Both the position numbers and the translations under genes were made by a program. The notes under the pieces were generated by a model. That model did no database searches and had not been told where the DNA came from. It saw only the letters and a list, made by a program, of their open reading frames with translations. This document shows, in pieces, positions 8,394-16,641 of a stretch of DNA of 64,000 nt (position 1 is the stretch's first letter; each line of letters opens with the position of its first letter). This stretch comes from an uncultured Lachnospiraceae bacterium (lineage in GTDB: Bacteria > Bacillota > Clostridia > Lachnospirales > Lachnospiraceae): contig CAMNTM010000008.1 in assembly GCA_946558465.1 (NCBI GenBank), positions 80,668-144,667 on the forward strand. Direction: 5' to 3'.

Positions 8394-9344
8394 GTGAAGA
8401 ACAAAAGATTACATAATTATGCATATACGTTTATACTGCTGGGAGTTTTGGTGCTTTTGACTGTCGTGATGGCAGCCGCCTCTCCCTATTTTTTTTCGTG
8501 GAAAAACTGCAGGAATATTTTGAACCAATCGGCGATATATCTGGTGCTTTCCATAGGAATGACCTTTGTTATCAGCGCAGGGCAGATTGATTTGTCTGTA
8601 GGTGCGTTGATCGGGTTTTCCGGTATGACAATGGGGCTTTTATGTCAGGCAGGAGCGTCGGCATTTACCGCCGTTTTTGCGGGACTGGCCGTGTCGGCGG
8701 TGATAGGAGCAGTAAATGGTCTTCTTATCGCATATGGCAGGATCAATTCCTTTATTGTTACATTAAGCGTGATGACAATACTTAGAGGAATTATATTAAT
8801 ACGAATGAAATCCAAGTCTATTTTCGGATTTGGACCTGCATTTACCTTTATCGGGAGCGGGAAGGTGGGTCCGGTAAATATGCCGATTGTAATTTCTCTT
8901 GGTATAGCTGCTGTCGGGGCTGTGATACTGCATATGACGCGGTTTGGAAATTACTGTCTTTTTATCGGGGCAAATGAGGCGGCGCTGAACCGTTCCGGTG
9001 TGAATGTGAAAAAATATAAGGTGCTTTTGTTTTCCCTGTGCGGGCTGTGTGCCGGGGTTGCCGGTATGATTGTAACGGCAAGACTTAATTCGGCGGAGCC
9101 TCTGGCCGGCCAGGGCTATGAGATGGATGCCATAGCAGCGACGATACTGGGCGGCACAAGCATGCAGGGCGGAAAGGGAAGTGTGATAGGGACGGTTATT
9201 GCCTGTTTTATCCTGAATGTTATGAAGAACGGACTTACACTGCTTGCAATTTCCCCTCATTATCAGCAGATTTTGACGGGGCTTATATTGCTTTTATCTG
9301 TTCTTTTATCAGAAAGTAAGCAGAGAAAGAAAAGTGAGGTATAG
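8394..9344 (+). CDS. CUT2-type sugar ABC transporter permease (RbsC-like)
   Basis: A 316-residue membrane protein of the branched-chain/ribose permease family (BPD_transp_2). It has the typical entry SIGMTFVISAGQIDLSVGALIGFSG, where the GQIDLSVG segment is diagnostic of ribose-class permeases, and the late ATILGGTSMQGGKGSVIGT segment that contacts the ATPase. About eight to ten membrane helices are apparent. The start is GTG, 1 base after the ATPase stop, consistent with coupled translation. With the ATPase upstream and the binding lipoprotein downstream it completes a three-part importer. Specificity is not readable from the sequence. Confidence 0.88.
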   Translation: MKNKRLHNYAYTFILLGVLVLLTVVMAAASPYFFSWKNCRNILNQSAIYLVLSIGMTFVISAGQIDLSVGALIGFSGMTMGLLCQAGASAFTAVFAGLAVSAVIGAVNGLLIAYGRINSFIVTLSVMTILRGIILIRMKSKSIFGFGPAFTFIGSGKVGPVNMPIVISLGIAAVGAVILHMTRFGNYCLFIGANEAALNRSGVNVKKYKVLLFSLCGLCAGVAGMIVTARLNSAEPLAGQGYEMDAIAATILGGTSMQGGKGSVIGTVIACFILNVMKNGLTLLAISPHYQQILTGLILLLSVLLSESKQRKKSEV

Positions 9345-9346
9345 GT

Positions 9347-10282
9347 ATGAAGAGATTATTATCACTAGGAGCGGTTGCGATGGATATTGTGATTGACAGC
9401 CATGAGCTTCCAAAGGATGACGGATTTGCATTGATTAATCGTGAGGAGATGCTTCCGGGAGGCAGCGCTTCCAATGTATCTGTGTCTGCGGCTCATCTGG
9501 GGCTTGAGGTGTACCAGACGGGAAAAATCGGAGACGACAGTATTGGAGAAGAATTCAGGAGAACTCTGACAGCGGACGGGGTGGATGACAGGTATGTTGT
9601 TACGAAAAAACAAGGGACAACTCTCCATACCTATATACTGACTGCACCAGGCGGGCGGCACTGTATTTTTGCCAATAAGGGAGATTCGGTGTGTACGCTG
9701 GCGCCGGAGGAGCTTCCGGAGAATCTTATGGATTCGATGGATATATTTTATAATGATATGTTTTCTCCGAAGGCGGCGCTGTGGCTGGCAAAGAGGGCGG
9801 CGGCTCAAGGGAAACCGATTGTATATAATATGCAGTGTGTTCCGTCATTTATGGAGCTGTGCGGAACCTCCAGAGAGGAAATCGACGAGATGCTTGGCAC
9901 CTGTACTTTATTTGTAAGCGGGAGAGACGGCTATTATGAGCTGACCGGTGAAACAGATTACCGGAAGGCGATGAGAATCGTACAGGAACGTTATCAGGTA
10001 AAAGAAGGAGTGATCTGTACGGCCGGGGGGGAAGGAGCTTTCTGGTATGACGGACAGGAATATGCGGCTCCTGCCTGCAAGATAGAGCCGGTGGATACAA
10101 CAGGAGCCGGAGACTGCTTTTTAGGCGGTCTGATCTATGCTTATTTTACCGAAGGGCAGAGTAAGCCAGAGGCACTTGAATTTGCCAATGCTTCTGCAGC
10201 GGTAAAATGCCTGCAGGCAGGACCGAGGAGCAGGGCGGATGTGAAAAAGATTCAGGAGTTTAAGGATACTCATAAAGAGTAA
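9347..10282 (+). CDS. PfkB family carbohydrate/nucleoside kinase
   Basis: A 311-residue ribokinase-fold kinase. The N-terminal GG hinge motif appears as LPGGSASNVSVSAAHLG, and the C-terminal anion-hole signature DTTGAGDCFLGG starts at D250 with catalytic base D256. PfkB enzymes phosphorylate ribose, fructose derivatives or nucleosides using ATP. It begins 2 bases after the permease and sits inside the importer operon, so it most likely traps the imported sugar or the sugar released by the downstream glycohydrolases. Ribokinase, nucleoside kinase and 2-keto-3-deoxygluconate kinase activities are all possible; I do not assign one. Confidence 0.85.
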   Translation: MKRLLSLGAVAMDIVIDSHELPKDDGFALINREEMLPGGSASNVSVSAAHLGLEVYQTGKIGDDSIGEEFRRTLTADGVDDRYVVTKKQGTTLHTYILTAPGGRHCIFANKGDSVCTLAPEELPENLMDSMDIFYNDMFSPKAALWLAKRAAAQGKPIVYNMQCVPSFMELCGTSREEIDEMLGTCTLFVSGRDGYYELTGETDYRKAMRIVQERYQVKEGVICTAGGEGAFWYDGQEYAAPACKIEPVDTTGAGDCFLGGLIYAYFTEGQSKPEALEFANASAAVKCLQAGPRSRADVKKIQEFKDTHKE

Positions 10283-10322
10283 TCTTTAAATAAATACAAA
10301 AGTTTATTAAGGAGGCATTATT

Positions 10323-11414
10323 ATGAAAAAAAGACTTGTAAGTGTGCTGCTGTGTGTGACTATGGCGGCAGCGATGGCAGCCGGATGCGGTTCATCCTCA
10401 GAGGAACCGAAGGAGGAGCCGAAGAAAGAGACCTCAGAGGAGCCGAAGGAAGAGACAGAGGAAGCAGGTGGAGATACTTTATTTCAGCAGGCTCTTGCAC
10501 AGGTAGACGAAGACCTGGCACCGCTTCCGAAGAAGGATGCGGGGGTTGAGCTTGGGGCTATTGAGAGTACCTTGACAAATTCCTTCTGGGTAACAATGCA
10601 GGAAGGCTATGAGGATGCGGCAGAGGAGTACGGTGTGAAGATTGACGTACAGGCAACGGATTCAGATACAGACACGGCAGGACAGCTGGATATTCTGAAT
10701 AACATGCTGGTTAAGAATTATTCCGCAATTGCGGTATCTCCTCTTACAGAGGACTGCCTGATCTCTGGTATTGTGACGGCAAATCAAAGTGATGTCAAGA
10801 TTATCACAACAGGAAATCAGGTAAATGAGGATGCTCTTGCTCAGGCAGGAGGCAAAATAGATGCGAAGATTACGGTAGATTTTTACAATCAGGGAGTTCT
10901 CGGCGCGCAGTATATTATTGACAATACAGACGGCGGAAAGGTAGCTGTCATCGCCGGAAATGAAGGCGGAACGCAGGCAGATGCCCGCAGAGACGGTGCA
11001 AAGGAAACCTTTGAGAAGGCAGGAATGGAAGTTGTAGCAGTTGAGCAGTGTGATTTTGATGCACAGAAGGCATACGATGCGGCAGCAGCAATCGTAGAAG
11101 CAAATCCAGATCTGGTAGGTATTGCATGCGGCAACGACGATATGGCACTTGGTGTTGTACGTGCTCTGCAGGAGAAGGAGATGAAGGACAAGGTAAAGGT
11201 TGTAGGTGTTGACTTTACCGAGGAAGCAAAGGCAGCTATCGAAGAGGGAACCTATGATGCAAGTGTTGCGATGTCTCCGTATCTGATGGGAAGAGAAGGC
11301 GTGATTATTATGCTGAAGGCTCTGGAAGGACAGGATGTGTCTGAGGTCGGTGACAGTACTCCGATGGCAGTTGTAGATGCATCTAATGTTGGACAGATGT
11401 CTGACTGGCATTAA
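10323..11414 (+). CDS. CUT2-type sugar-binding lipoprotein of the ABC importer
   Basis: A 363-residue periplasmic-binding-protein type I (ribose-binding class) domain attached to the outer face of the membrane. The signal peptide ends in a lipobox MAAGC with acylated Cys22. It is followed by an acidic Glu/Pro/Lys linker (residues about 27-50) and then the binding fold, with ELGAIESTLTNSFWVTMQEG as the first strand and helix and GIACGNDDMALGVVRAL in the second lobe. AAGGAGG lies 7 bases before the ATG. It supplies substrate to the permease and ATPase upstream. The order ATPase, permease, kinase, binding protein is slightly unusual because the kinase interrupts the transporter genes. Confidence 0.9.
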   Translation: MKKRLVSVLLCVTMAAAMAAGCGSSSEEPKEEPKKETSEEPKEETEEAGGDTLFQQALAQVDEDLAPLPKKDAGVELGAIESTLTNSFWVTMQEGYEDAAEEYGVKIDVQATDSDTDTAGQLDILNNMLVKNYSAIAVSPLTEDCLISGIVTANQSDVKIITTGNQVNEDALAQAGGKIDAKITVDFYNQGVLGAQYIIDNTDGGKVAVIAGNEGGTQADARRDGAKETFEKAGMEVVAVEQCDFDAQKAYDAAAAIVEANPDLVGIACGNDDMALGVVRALQEKEMKDKVKVVGVDFTEEAKAAIEEGTYDASVAMSPYLMGREGVIIMLKALEGQDVSEVGDSTPMAVVDASNVGQMSDWH

Positions 11415-11474
11415 TTTTTTAAATTGCTGCTGTGTGCGGCAAAAATGCCGGATTTTGATTTTAGGAAGAAACAG

Positions 11475-11507
11475 GGGAGATGCTCCGAGAGAGCGTTTCC
11501 CTTTTTT
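11475..11507 (+). terminator. Intrinsic terminator between binding protein and glycohydrolase genes
   Basis: An 11-pair stem (11475-11485 with 11491-11501, two G-T pairs) with a five-base loop is followed directly by TTTTTT at 11502-11507. It sits 60 bases after the binding-protein stop and 55 before the first ADP-ribosylglycohydrolase start. It probably reduces rather than abolishes expression of the two downstream genes, unless they have their own promoter. Confidence 0.7.
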
Positions 11508-11561
11508 GCAGAAAAATTCAGACAAAAGATGAATGTCTGTATATTTGGAAAAGGAGGGTCT

Positions 11562-12611
11562 ATGTATAATAGGATTTTAGGAGGTCTCATCGGAGCCGGA
11601 GCCGGAGATGCGATGGGAGCGGCGACAGAGGCAAGGACGACAGAGCAGATTCTGGAAACTTTCGGACACGAGGTTACGGATTTTGAGATACCGCCGGCCG
11701 ATACATTCGGAGCAGGAAATATTGCCGGTCAGCTTACAGATGATTTCAGCTCCGCTTATTTTGTGGCGAAGCATATTGTCGGAAACCAAGGTGAGGTTAC
11801 AAGGAAGGCAGTGCAGGATGCCTTAATTGAGTGGTCGGAGCATCCGGAGTTTTTTGACCGGTTTGCAGGGCCGACCACAAGGCTTGCGATTCGAAGGTAT
11901 AAGGGAGAAGAGATTGAGAAGCCGAAGGGAGTGAAGCTTTTGTCCAGACAGGCGACCAATGGAGCAGCTATGAAGATTTCTCCGGTGGGTTTGTTAAATG
12001 CCGGAAATGTGGACCAGGCGGTGCGGGATGCCGTGACGGTTACGATGGTGACTCATGATAACTATCTTGCCATATCAGGAGGCTGTGCCGTGGCGGCGGC
12101 AGTCAGCCGTGCGGTTATGCCGGATGCGGATGTATACAATGTTCTTCAAGCCGGTTTATATGGCGCAAGGGAGGGCGAGCGTATCGGAAGAGAGGCAGGA
12201 AGAGACGTGGCGGGTCCTTCTGTGGTAAGGCGTATGGAGATGGCCATTGATATCGGACTTGGGCGCGGGACGGCAAAAGAAAAGATGGCGGAGATCGGGC
12301 ACCGCATCGGTGCGGGGCTTCACATATCCGAAGCAGTCCCCTGTGCTTTTGGATTTTTCGCGGCAAATGAGGGAGATGCCATGGGAAGCATCATAGGCGC
12401 AGTGAATGTGGGCTATGATACGGATACAATTGCGACGATGGCCGGAGCAATGGCCGGAGCGTTTCAGGGTGCGGAAAGCTTTCCGAAACATTTTCTTCCA
12501 ATTTTGGAGCGGGTGAATCATCTGGAAATCGAAAAGCTTGCGCGAGATTTAACTATGCTTGCGAAGCAGAGGCTGACTGTCTGGAAGAGTCAGAACAAAG
12601 AAGATATATAA
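11562..12611 (+). CDS. ADP-ribosylglycohydrolase (DraG/ARH) family protein, metal site intact
   Basis: A 349-residue all-helical ADP-ribosylglycohydrolase. These Mg/Mn-dependent enzymes cleave ribosyl N- or O-glycosidic bonds. The N-terminal GAGAGDAMGAATE is at about 11-23, the first metal motif T59-D60-D61 lies in QLTDDFSS, and the second D286-T287-D288-T289 lies in GYDTDTIATM, so the binuclear metal ligands are all present. I chose the ATG at 11562 because AAGGAGGG sits just before it; an upstream in-frame start would run through the terminator. It follows a ribose-class importer and PfkB kinase, so hydrolysis of an imported ribosyl glycoside, rather than protein de-ADP-ribosylation, is my inference. 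Confidence 0.88.
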   Translation: MYNRILGGLIGAGAGDAMGAATEARTTEQILETFGHEVTDFEIPPADTFGAGNIAGQLTDDFSSAYFVAKHIVGNQGEVTRKAVQDALIEWSEHPEFFDRFAGPTTRLAIRRYKGEEIEKPKGVKLLSRQATNGAAMKISPVGLLNAGNVDQAVRDAVTVTMVTHDNYLAISGGCAVAAAVSRAVMPDADVYNVLQAGLYGAREGERIGREAGRDVAGPSVVRRMEMAIDIGLGRGTAKEKMAEIGHRIGAGLHISEAVPCAFGFFAANEGDAMGSIIGAVNVGYDTDTIATMAGAMAGAFQGAESFPKHFLPILERVNHLEIEKLARDLTMLAKQRLTVWKSQNKEDI

Positions 12612-12629
12612 GGGAAGGAGGAAGACAGC

Positions 12630-13667
12630 ATGAATCAGAAAATATTAGGATGTATTTTAGGAGCGGCAGCAGGAGATGCGATGGGAGCGGCGACAGAGAC
12701 AAAATCTGCAAGACAGATTCAAGAAACTTTTGGCGGCAGAGTGGAAGAATTCAAGATACCTCCCGATGATGTGCTGGCGCATGGAAGGAAAGCAGGACAG
12801 GTGACAGATGCTTTCAGCATTCCCTATATTCTGACGGAGTATTTGCTGAAGGAAGGGGGAAAAGCTTCAAAAGAGCTGGGAGAGCGTGCTTTGATGGAGT
12901 GGGGAAGGACAGAATATTTTGCTCCGTTTGCCGGTATGACTACCAGGAATGTGGTAAACCGCCTGAATCAGGAAGAGCATATGGATATGTGGTCCTATAT
13001 CGGACATCTGGGAAATAAGCTGTATAAGGGCCATTATTATGCGCTTTCTTCCAACGGAGCAGCAAGTAAGGCATACCCGGCAGGGCTTCTAAACGGTGGA
13101 GATATAGAGAAAGCAATTCAGGATGCGGTGGAGCTTACCATGACTTCCCACGATGATCCTTACAGCATATCCGGAGCCTGTGCAGTGGCGGCGGCGGTCA
13201 GTGAGGCGCTGAAGGAGAATACATCTGTCTATAAAATTATAAAGGCTGCACATTATGGGAGCATACAAGGAGAAAGGCTAGCGAGAGCCAGAGCAGATAT
13301 CTGGACCTATCCGGGACCGTCGGTAACAAAACGAATAGAGATGGCCGAAGAGATAGCTGTGCAGAGTGGAAACAGAGAGGATATTATCACAGAGCTGAGT
13401 GAAAAAATCGGCTGTGGTCCTGCTGTTGCCGAGACAGTGCCTGCAGCGCTTGGAATTCTGATTGTAAATCAGGGAAACACAATGGAGAGTATCTACGATG
13501 CGGTAAATATCGGCGACGAGACGGCTGCAGCAGCCTGTATCACGGGGGCTGTTGCAGGGGCATTTAACGGTGCGGACAGCATCACGGAAGGGTATCTGGA
13601 ACTGCTGGAGGAGCAAAATCAGATGAAGCTTCGGAGACAGGCAGAAGAAATTGAGAGAATTTGCTGA
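12630..13667 (+). CDS. ADP-ribosylglycohydrolase paralogue lacking metal ligands (probable pseudoenzyme)
   Basis: A 345-residue tandem paralogue of the preceding gene, starting 18 bases after it with GGAAGGAGG before the ATG. The fold-defining segments align without gaps at the N terminus (GAAAGDAMGAATE at 11-23). The first metal motif has become T59-D60-A61. At the second motif the aligned residues are GDETAAAA (D295-E296-T297-A298-A299), so Asp286, Asp288 and Thr289 of the partner correspond to Glu, Ala and Ala. Loss of ligands at both sites predicts weak or no catalysis. The reading frame is intact and the remaining protein is well conserved, which suggests selection for another role such as a regulatory or structural partner. 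Confidence 0.82.
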   Translation: MNQKILGCILGAAAGDAMGAATETKSARQIQETFGGRVEEFKIPPDDVLAHGRKAGQVTDAFSIPYILTEYLLKEGGKASKELGERALMEWGRTEYFAPFAGMTTRNVVNRLNQEEHMDMWSYIGHLGNKLYKGHYYALSSNGAASKAYPAGLLNGGDIEKAIQDAVELTMTSHDDPYSISGACAVAAAVSEALKENTSVYKIIKAAHYGSIQGERLARARADIWTYPGPSVTKRIEMAEEIAVQSGNREDIITELSEKIGCGPAVAETVPAALGILIVNQGNTMESIYDAVNIGDETAAAACITGAVAGAFNGADSITEGYLELLEEQNQMKLRRQAEEIERIC

Positions 13668-13709
13668 TTTTATTTGACAGACTTTTTCAACGGACAGTCT
13701 TACCTTCAT

Positions 13710-13750
13710 AAGGAAGGATTCGAAAGCGTTTGCCTGGAATCCTTCCTTTT
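13710..13750 (+). terminator. Intrinsic terminator of the sugar/glycohydrolase operon
   Basis: A perfect 12-base inverted repeat, AAGGAAGGATTC at 13710-13721 and GAATCCTTCCTT at 13737-13748, with a 15-base loop. It is followed by TT and a T-rich stretch. It lies 43 bases after the last stop codon on the plus strand. On the minus strand no T run follows, so it serves mainly the plus-strand operon. Confidence 0.8.
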
Positions 13751-13777
13751 ACGAATTCTTTTAGGTATCTTTACTTT

Positions 13778-14541
13778 TTATAAAAACAATTCATTACTTT
13801 TACGCTTACTGCAGGCGTTTTTCAGCTTCAGGCTGCCTGCAGCCAGAAGTATCCTGCTGACTTTTCTTGCCCTTGACGGACATACGGCGATACAGCGCAT
13901 GCAGGAAATGCACAGCCGTGCATCTGTTTTGGCCGGATTGGAGATGTGGATGGCTCCGGCAGGACATTGCTCTGCACAAAGACCGCATCTGGTACAGGCC
14001 TTTCCTGCCTGGGGTTTCATGGGAACACCGCCGTATTCCCGGTAGGGCTGGCTGCCGGGCAGATCTAGTTCTGCCGGAATCTTTCCGGACTGCAGCCGGG
14101 AGCGTATGGTTTCTGCGAAAGCAGCAAGTTCTTGCGCATCCTGTGCGTCAGGACGTCCTGCGGCAAACCGGCGCATAATAGAGTGCTCGGCGACAGCAGC
14201 AACGGCGGCTGTGCAGGAAAATCCGGCATCTGTTAAGGTATCCTTGAGTTCGGCTAATGTGTCTTCATAAGCCCGGTTTCCATACACTGTAATAAGGACT
14301 GCCTGCGCTTTGTTTCCTCTCATCTGGCGCAGTCTTACTGCAGCGGTATCCGGGACTCTTCCACCATAAGAAGGGACTGATATAATACAAATATCTTCCG
14401 AGTGAAAAGAATAGGCGGAAAATCGCTGGTGCGGCAGCACAGGTCAATATAAATGCTTTCCGTGCAGAATGTTTTTGTGAATAATTCAGATACTTTTTTT
14501 GTGCCTCCGGTGGGGCTGAATACGATTTGAAATACAGACAT
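13778..14541 (-). pseudogene. EFR1-type flavodoxin-ferredoxin protein, single-base frameshift
   Basis: The product would be about 254 residues: an N-terminal flavodoxin-like domain (MSVFQIVFSPTGGTKKVSE) and a C-terminal pair of 4Fe-4S motifs, CTRCGLCAEQCP and CISCMRCIAVCP. This is the EFR1 family of anaerobic electron carriers. Translation starts at ATG 14541-14539 with AAGGAAGGAG before it. The frame of residues 1-41 runs into the wrong frame after YIDLCCRTSDF, while the homologous continuation FSAYSFHSED is found one base out of frame. Adding one A in the plus-strand AAAA run at 14419-14422 restores a continuous gene. It is either a real inactivating deletion or a homopolymer sequence error. 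Confidence 0.75.
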
Positions 14542-14903
14542 CGTCAAGCTCCTTCCTTCTGTTTGATATAGAAAATTATAGCATAAGGATTTTTTAACCT
14601 CAATTATTTATTTTATCTATATAAGTATATAAATTATCGATTAGTAGTGCTTTTTTTTCTATGTTACTATGAATATACAACAGCAGATATAGCAGCGGTT
14701 CGTATGGATAAAGAAAGATGTTGTATATGGAAAATATTTTCGGCGGGAAAGGACGGTGCGGCGCTGTCTTCTTCCTGTCTTTTTCATATTCATACGAGTA
14801 TCCCGTAATACATGCTCTGTACGATGACGGCGGACGGTTGTCTGATAATGCATGCGATGACGATAAAAAGATAAAGGACAATAAAAGAAAAGGAAGTTTT
14901 TCT
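14542..14903. other. 362-base divergent intergenic region
   Basis: The region separates the leftward EFR1 gene from the rightward corrinoid module. A minus-strand promoter is visible at 14575-14603. The centre (14590-14690) is very AT-rich. On the right side I see only the ribosome site AGGAAG near 14891 for the next gene and no clear plus-strand promoter. No conserved cobalamin-riboswitch box was found, and no convincing small gene. Confidence 0.5.
14575..14603 (-). promoter_or_regulatory. Promoter of the EFR1-like gene
   Basis: On the minus strand, TTGAGG (14603-14598) and TATAAT (14580-14575) are separated by 17 bases. It lies about 35 bases upstream of the start codon, as expected for a sigma-A promoter. 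Confidence 0.55.
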
Positions 14904-15773
14904 ATGGCAGAGATAAAAGATTTTAACTGTACCTATGACAATTCGGTCGGGATAAGCAAAGAGGTGACGGCCGGACTTAGCCTTACATTTCCGGATGCCT
15001 ATATGCATGCGGATACGATGGCGGTGCTTGCGAAGGCCTTAAAGGCGCATGACGGTGCGGATTTTTGCGGGCTTCCGTTCTGTCATACAGTGGAGGCAGA
15101 GGCGATGGGAGGCAGTATTAATTTTGGAAATGATAAGGCTGGTCCCAGAGCGAAGGAGTATATCTATACCTCTCCAGAGGAGCTTTTAGAGCTTCCGGAG
15201 ATTGACTTTACGAAAGGCCGGGTTTATGAGACGCTTTTGGCCTGCCAGATACTTAAGAAACAGGGGGAACAGGTAGTTTTGGAGGTGTCAGGCCCATTTA
15301 CCATACTGAATGTGTTGATAGATGCAAGGCATGTGTTTAAGGCGGTGCGTAAGAAGCCGGAGCTTATGAAGGAGGTATTCTGGAAGCTTGGGAAAGAGCT
15401 TCAGCGCTACGTGAAGGAGGCAGAGAAATACGGAGTGGAGATGATAAGCTATGCAGATTCGTCAGGGGGTGTAAATATCCTGGGGCCGAAGACAGCGGAG
15501 CAGGTGGTCAGTGATTTTACATATGAATTTTTGAAAGAGCTGGAAGAGGCTGCAGGAGAAGGAACCCTGATTCTGCTCTGTCCGAAAACTACGTTTGCCC
15601 TGCTTGGTACGGGGAAGGCGGAGCTTAAGGAGATAGAGCTTCCGGGGCCGATGCGTTATGGGGAGGCCTGTATCTACATGAAAGGAAGAATACACTTTGC
15701 AGGCCAGATGTGTATTAAGAATATTAATTACCGGCTGGAAAACGGAAGGTTTAAAGCGTTAGTTCTCAAATGA
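14904..15773 (+). CDS. UroD-fold methyltransferase-like protein of corrinoid module, zinc site incomplete
   Basis: A 289-residue protein of the uroporphyrinogen decarboxylase fold family (MtaA/CmuA/MtbA branch), which moves methyl groups to or from corrinoid proteins. The segment FCGLPFCHTVEAEAMGG near residues 54-70 and the YADSSGGVNILGPKTAEQ barrel segment match its paralogue at 16642. It is about 50 residues shorter at the N terminus. The zinc-binding H-x-C of MtaA is replaced by L-L-C (ILLCPKTTF), while a later cysteine (GQMC) remains, so the usual thiol-activating zinc site is incomplete. I start at ATG 14904 with AGGAAG upstream. It probably works with the corrinoid protein 119 bases downstream. 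Confidence 0.72.
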   Translation: MAEIKDFNCTYDNSVGISKEVTAGLSLTFPDAYMHADTMAVLAKALKAHDGADFCGLPFCHTVEAEAMGGSINFGNDKAGPRAKEYIYTSPEELLELPEIDFTKGRVYETLLACQILKKQGEQVVLEVSGPFTILNVLIDARHVFKAVRKKPELMKEVFWKLGKELQRYVKEAEKYGVEMISYADSSGGVNILGPKTAEQVVSDFTYEFLKELEEAAGEGTLILLCPKTTFALLGTGKAELKEIELPGPMRYGEACIYMKGRIHFAGQMCIKNINYRLENGRFKALVLK

Positions 15774-15892
15774 CAGAAAACGAGGAAGGATGGAAGCAGA
15801 AGTTTCCAAATGGCAGGAAATAGGAGGATTCAGAAAAGCAAGAAAATTAAATCAATGAAGTGTACAGAGATATAAAAAGGGAGGAGAAGCAT

Positions 15893-16543
15893 ATGAGCGT
15901 GAAGGAGGAATTATTGAAACGTTTGTCTGACGGTGTTGTGAATATGGAGGAGGACGACGTTGCAGAGGCGGCACAGGAATATCTAGAAGCAGGGTATCCG
16001 GCATTTGACGGGATTATGAAAGGACTTATAGACGGCATGAACCGGGCAGGTCAGTTATATGAGGAGGAAGAGTATTTTGTAACAGATGTACTTCTCTGTT
16101 CGGATGCCATGTATGCGGGGCTGGATGTTCTGAGACCCTGTCTCCCGGATGAGGAAGACAAAGCAAAGAGAAAGGGTGTTATCGGCGTAGTGGAAGGAGA
16201 TACCCACGACATCGGAAAGAATCTTGTGAAAATTATGATGGAGACAGCGGGATTTGACATGATAGACTTAGGAAGAGATGTTCCGCTTCAGAAATTTGTG
16301 GATACAGCAAGGGAGGAAGGCGCAGAGCTTATCTGTATGTCCACCTTGATGACAACAACGATGGGCGGTATGGAAACGGTAATTCATCTGCTGGAGGAGA
16401 ACGGGCTTCGGGATAAGGTTAAGGTTATGATAGGCGGAGGCCCCATTTCTCAAAGGTATGCAGATAAAATCGGGGCAGACGGCTATTCTCAGAATGCAGT
16501 AGAGGCTGTGAAGCTTGCGAAGCGCCTGCTGGATATTGCATAG
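15893..16543 (+). CDS. Corrinoid (B12-binding) methyl-carrier protein
   Basis: A 216-residue two-domain corrinoid protein like MttC/MtbC/MtaC. The N-terminal helical cap (about 1-90) is followed by a Rossmann-like B12 domain. The cobalt-ligating motif is GDTHDIGKN with His105. The downstream base-off features MSTLMTTT and the GG of IGGGPIS hold the nucleotide tail. Such proteins carry a methyl group on cobalt between a substrate-specific methyltransferase and an acceptor methyltransferase. GGAGGAG precedes the ATG at 15893. It lies between two UroD-fold genes and upstream of a RACo activator, forming a complete corrinoid cycle except for an obvious MttB-type substrate enzyme. Confidence 0.9.
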   Translation: MSVKEELLKRLSDGVVNMEEDDVAEAAQEYLEAGYPAFDGIMKGLIDGMNRAGQLYEEEEYFVTDVLLCSDAMYAGLDVLRPCLPDEEDKAKRKGVIGVVEGDTHDIGKNLVKIMMETAGFDMIDLGRDVPLQKFVDTAREEGAELICMSTLMTTTMGGMETVIHLLEENGLRDKVKVMIGGGPISQRYADKIGADGYSQNAVEAVKLAKRLLDIA

Positions 16544-16641
16544 AGTCTTGACAGCGGTATGGCAGACAGAAATAATAATAATGTGGATGGTATTTAAGCT
16601 GCCGGAGATGAAAGTACAACAATGAGTAATGGAGAACAGGT

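Noticed and set aside
11562..13667. Toxin-antitoxin pair of the DarT/DarG type
   Set aside because: DarG is a macrodomain protein and no ADP-ribosyltransferase is encoded; both genes are of the helical DraG family and sit in a sugar-uptake operon.
14542..14903. Cobalamin riboswitch ahead of the corrinoid module
   Set aside because: The conserved B12 box and surrounding helices could not be found in this region.
15767..15830. Imperfect 25-base direct repeat after the first UroD-fold gene
   Set aside because: Copies at 15767-15791 and 15807-15830 are similar, but the sequence is purine-rich and ribosome-site-like, so chance similarity is likely.
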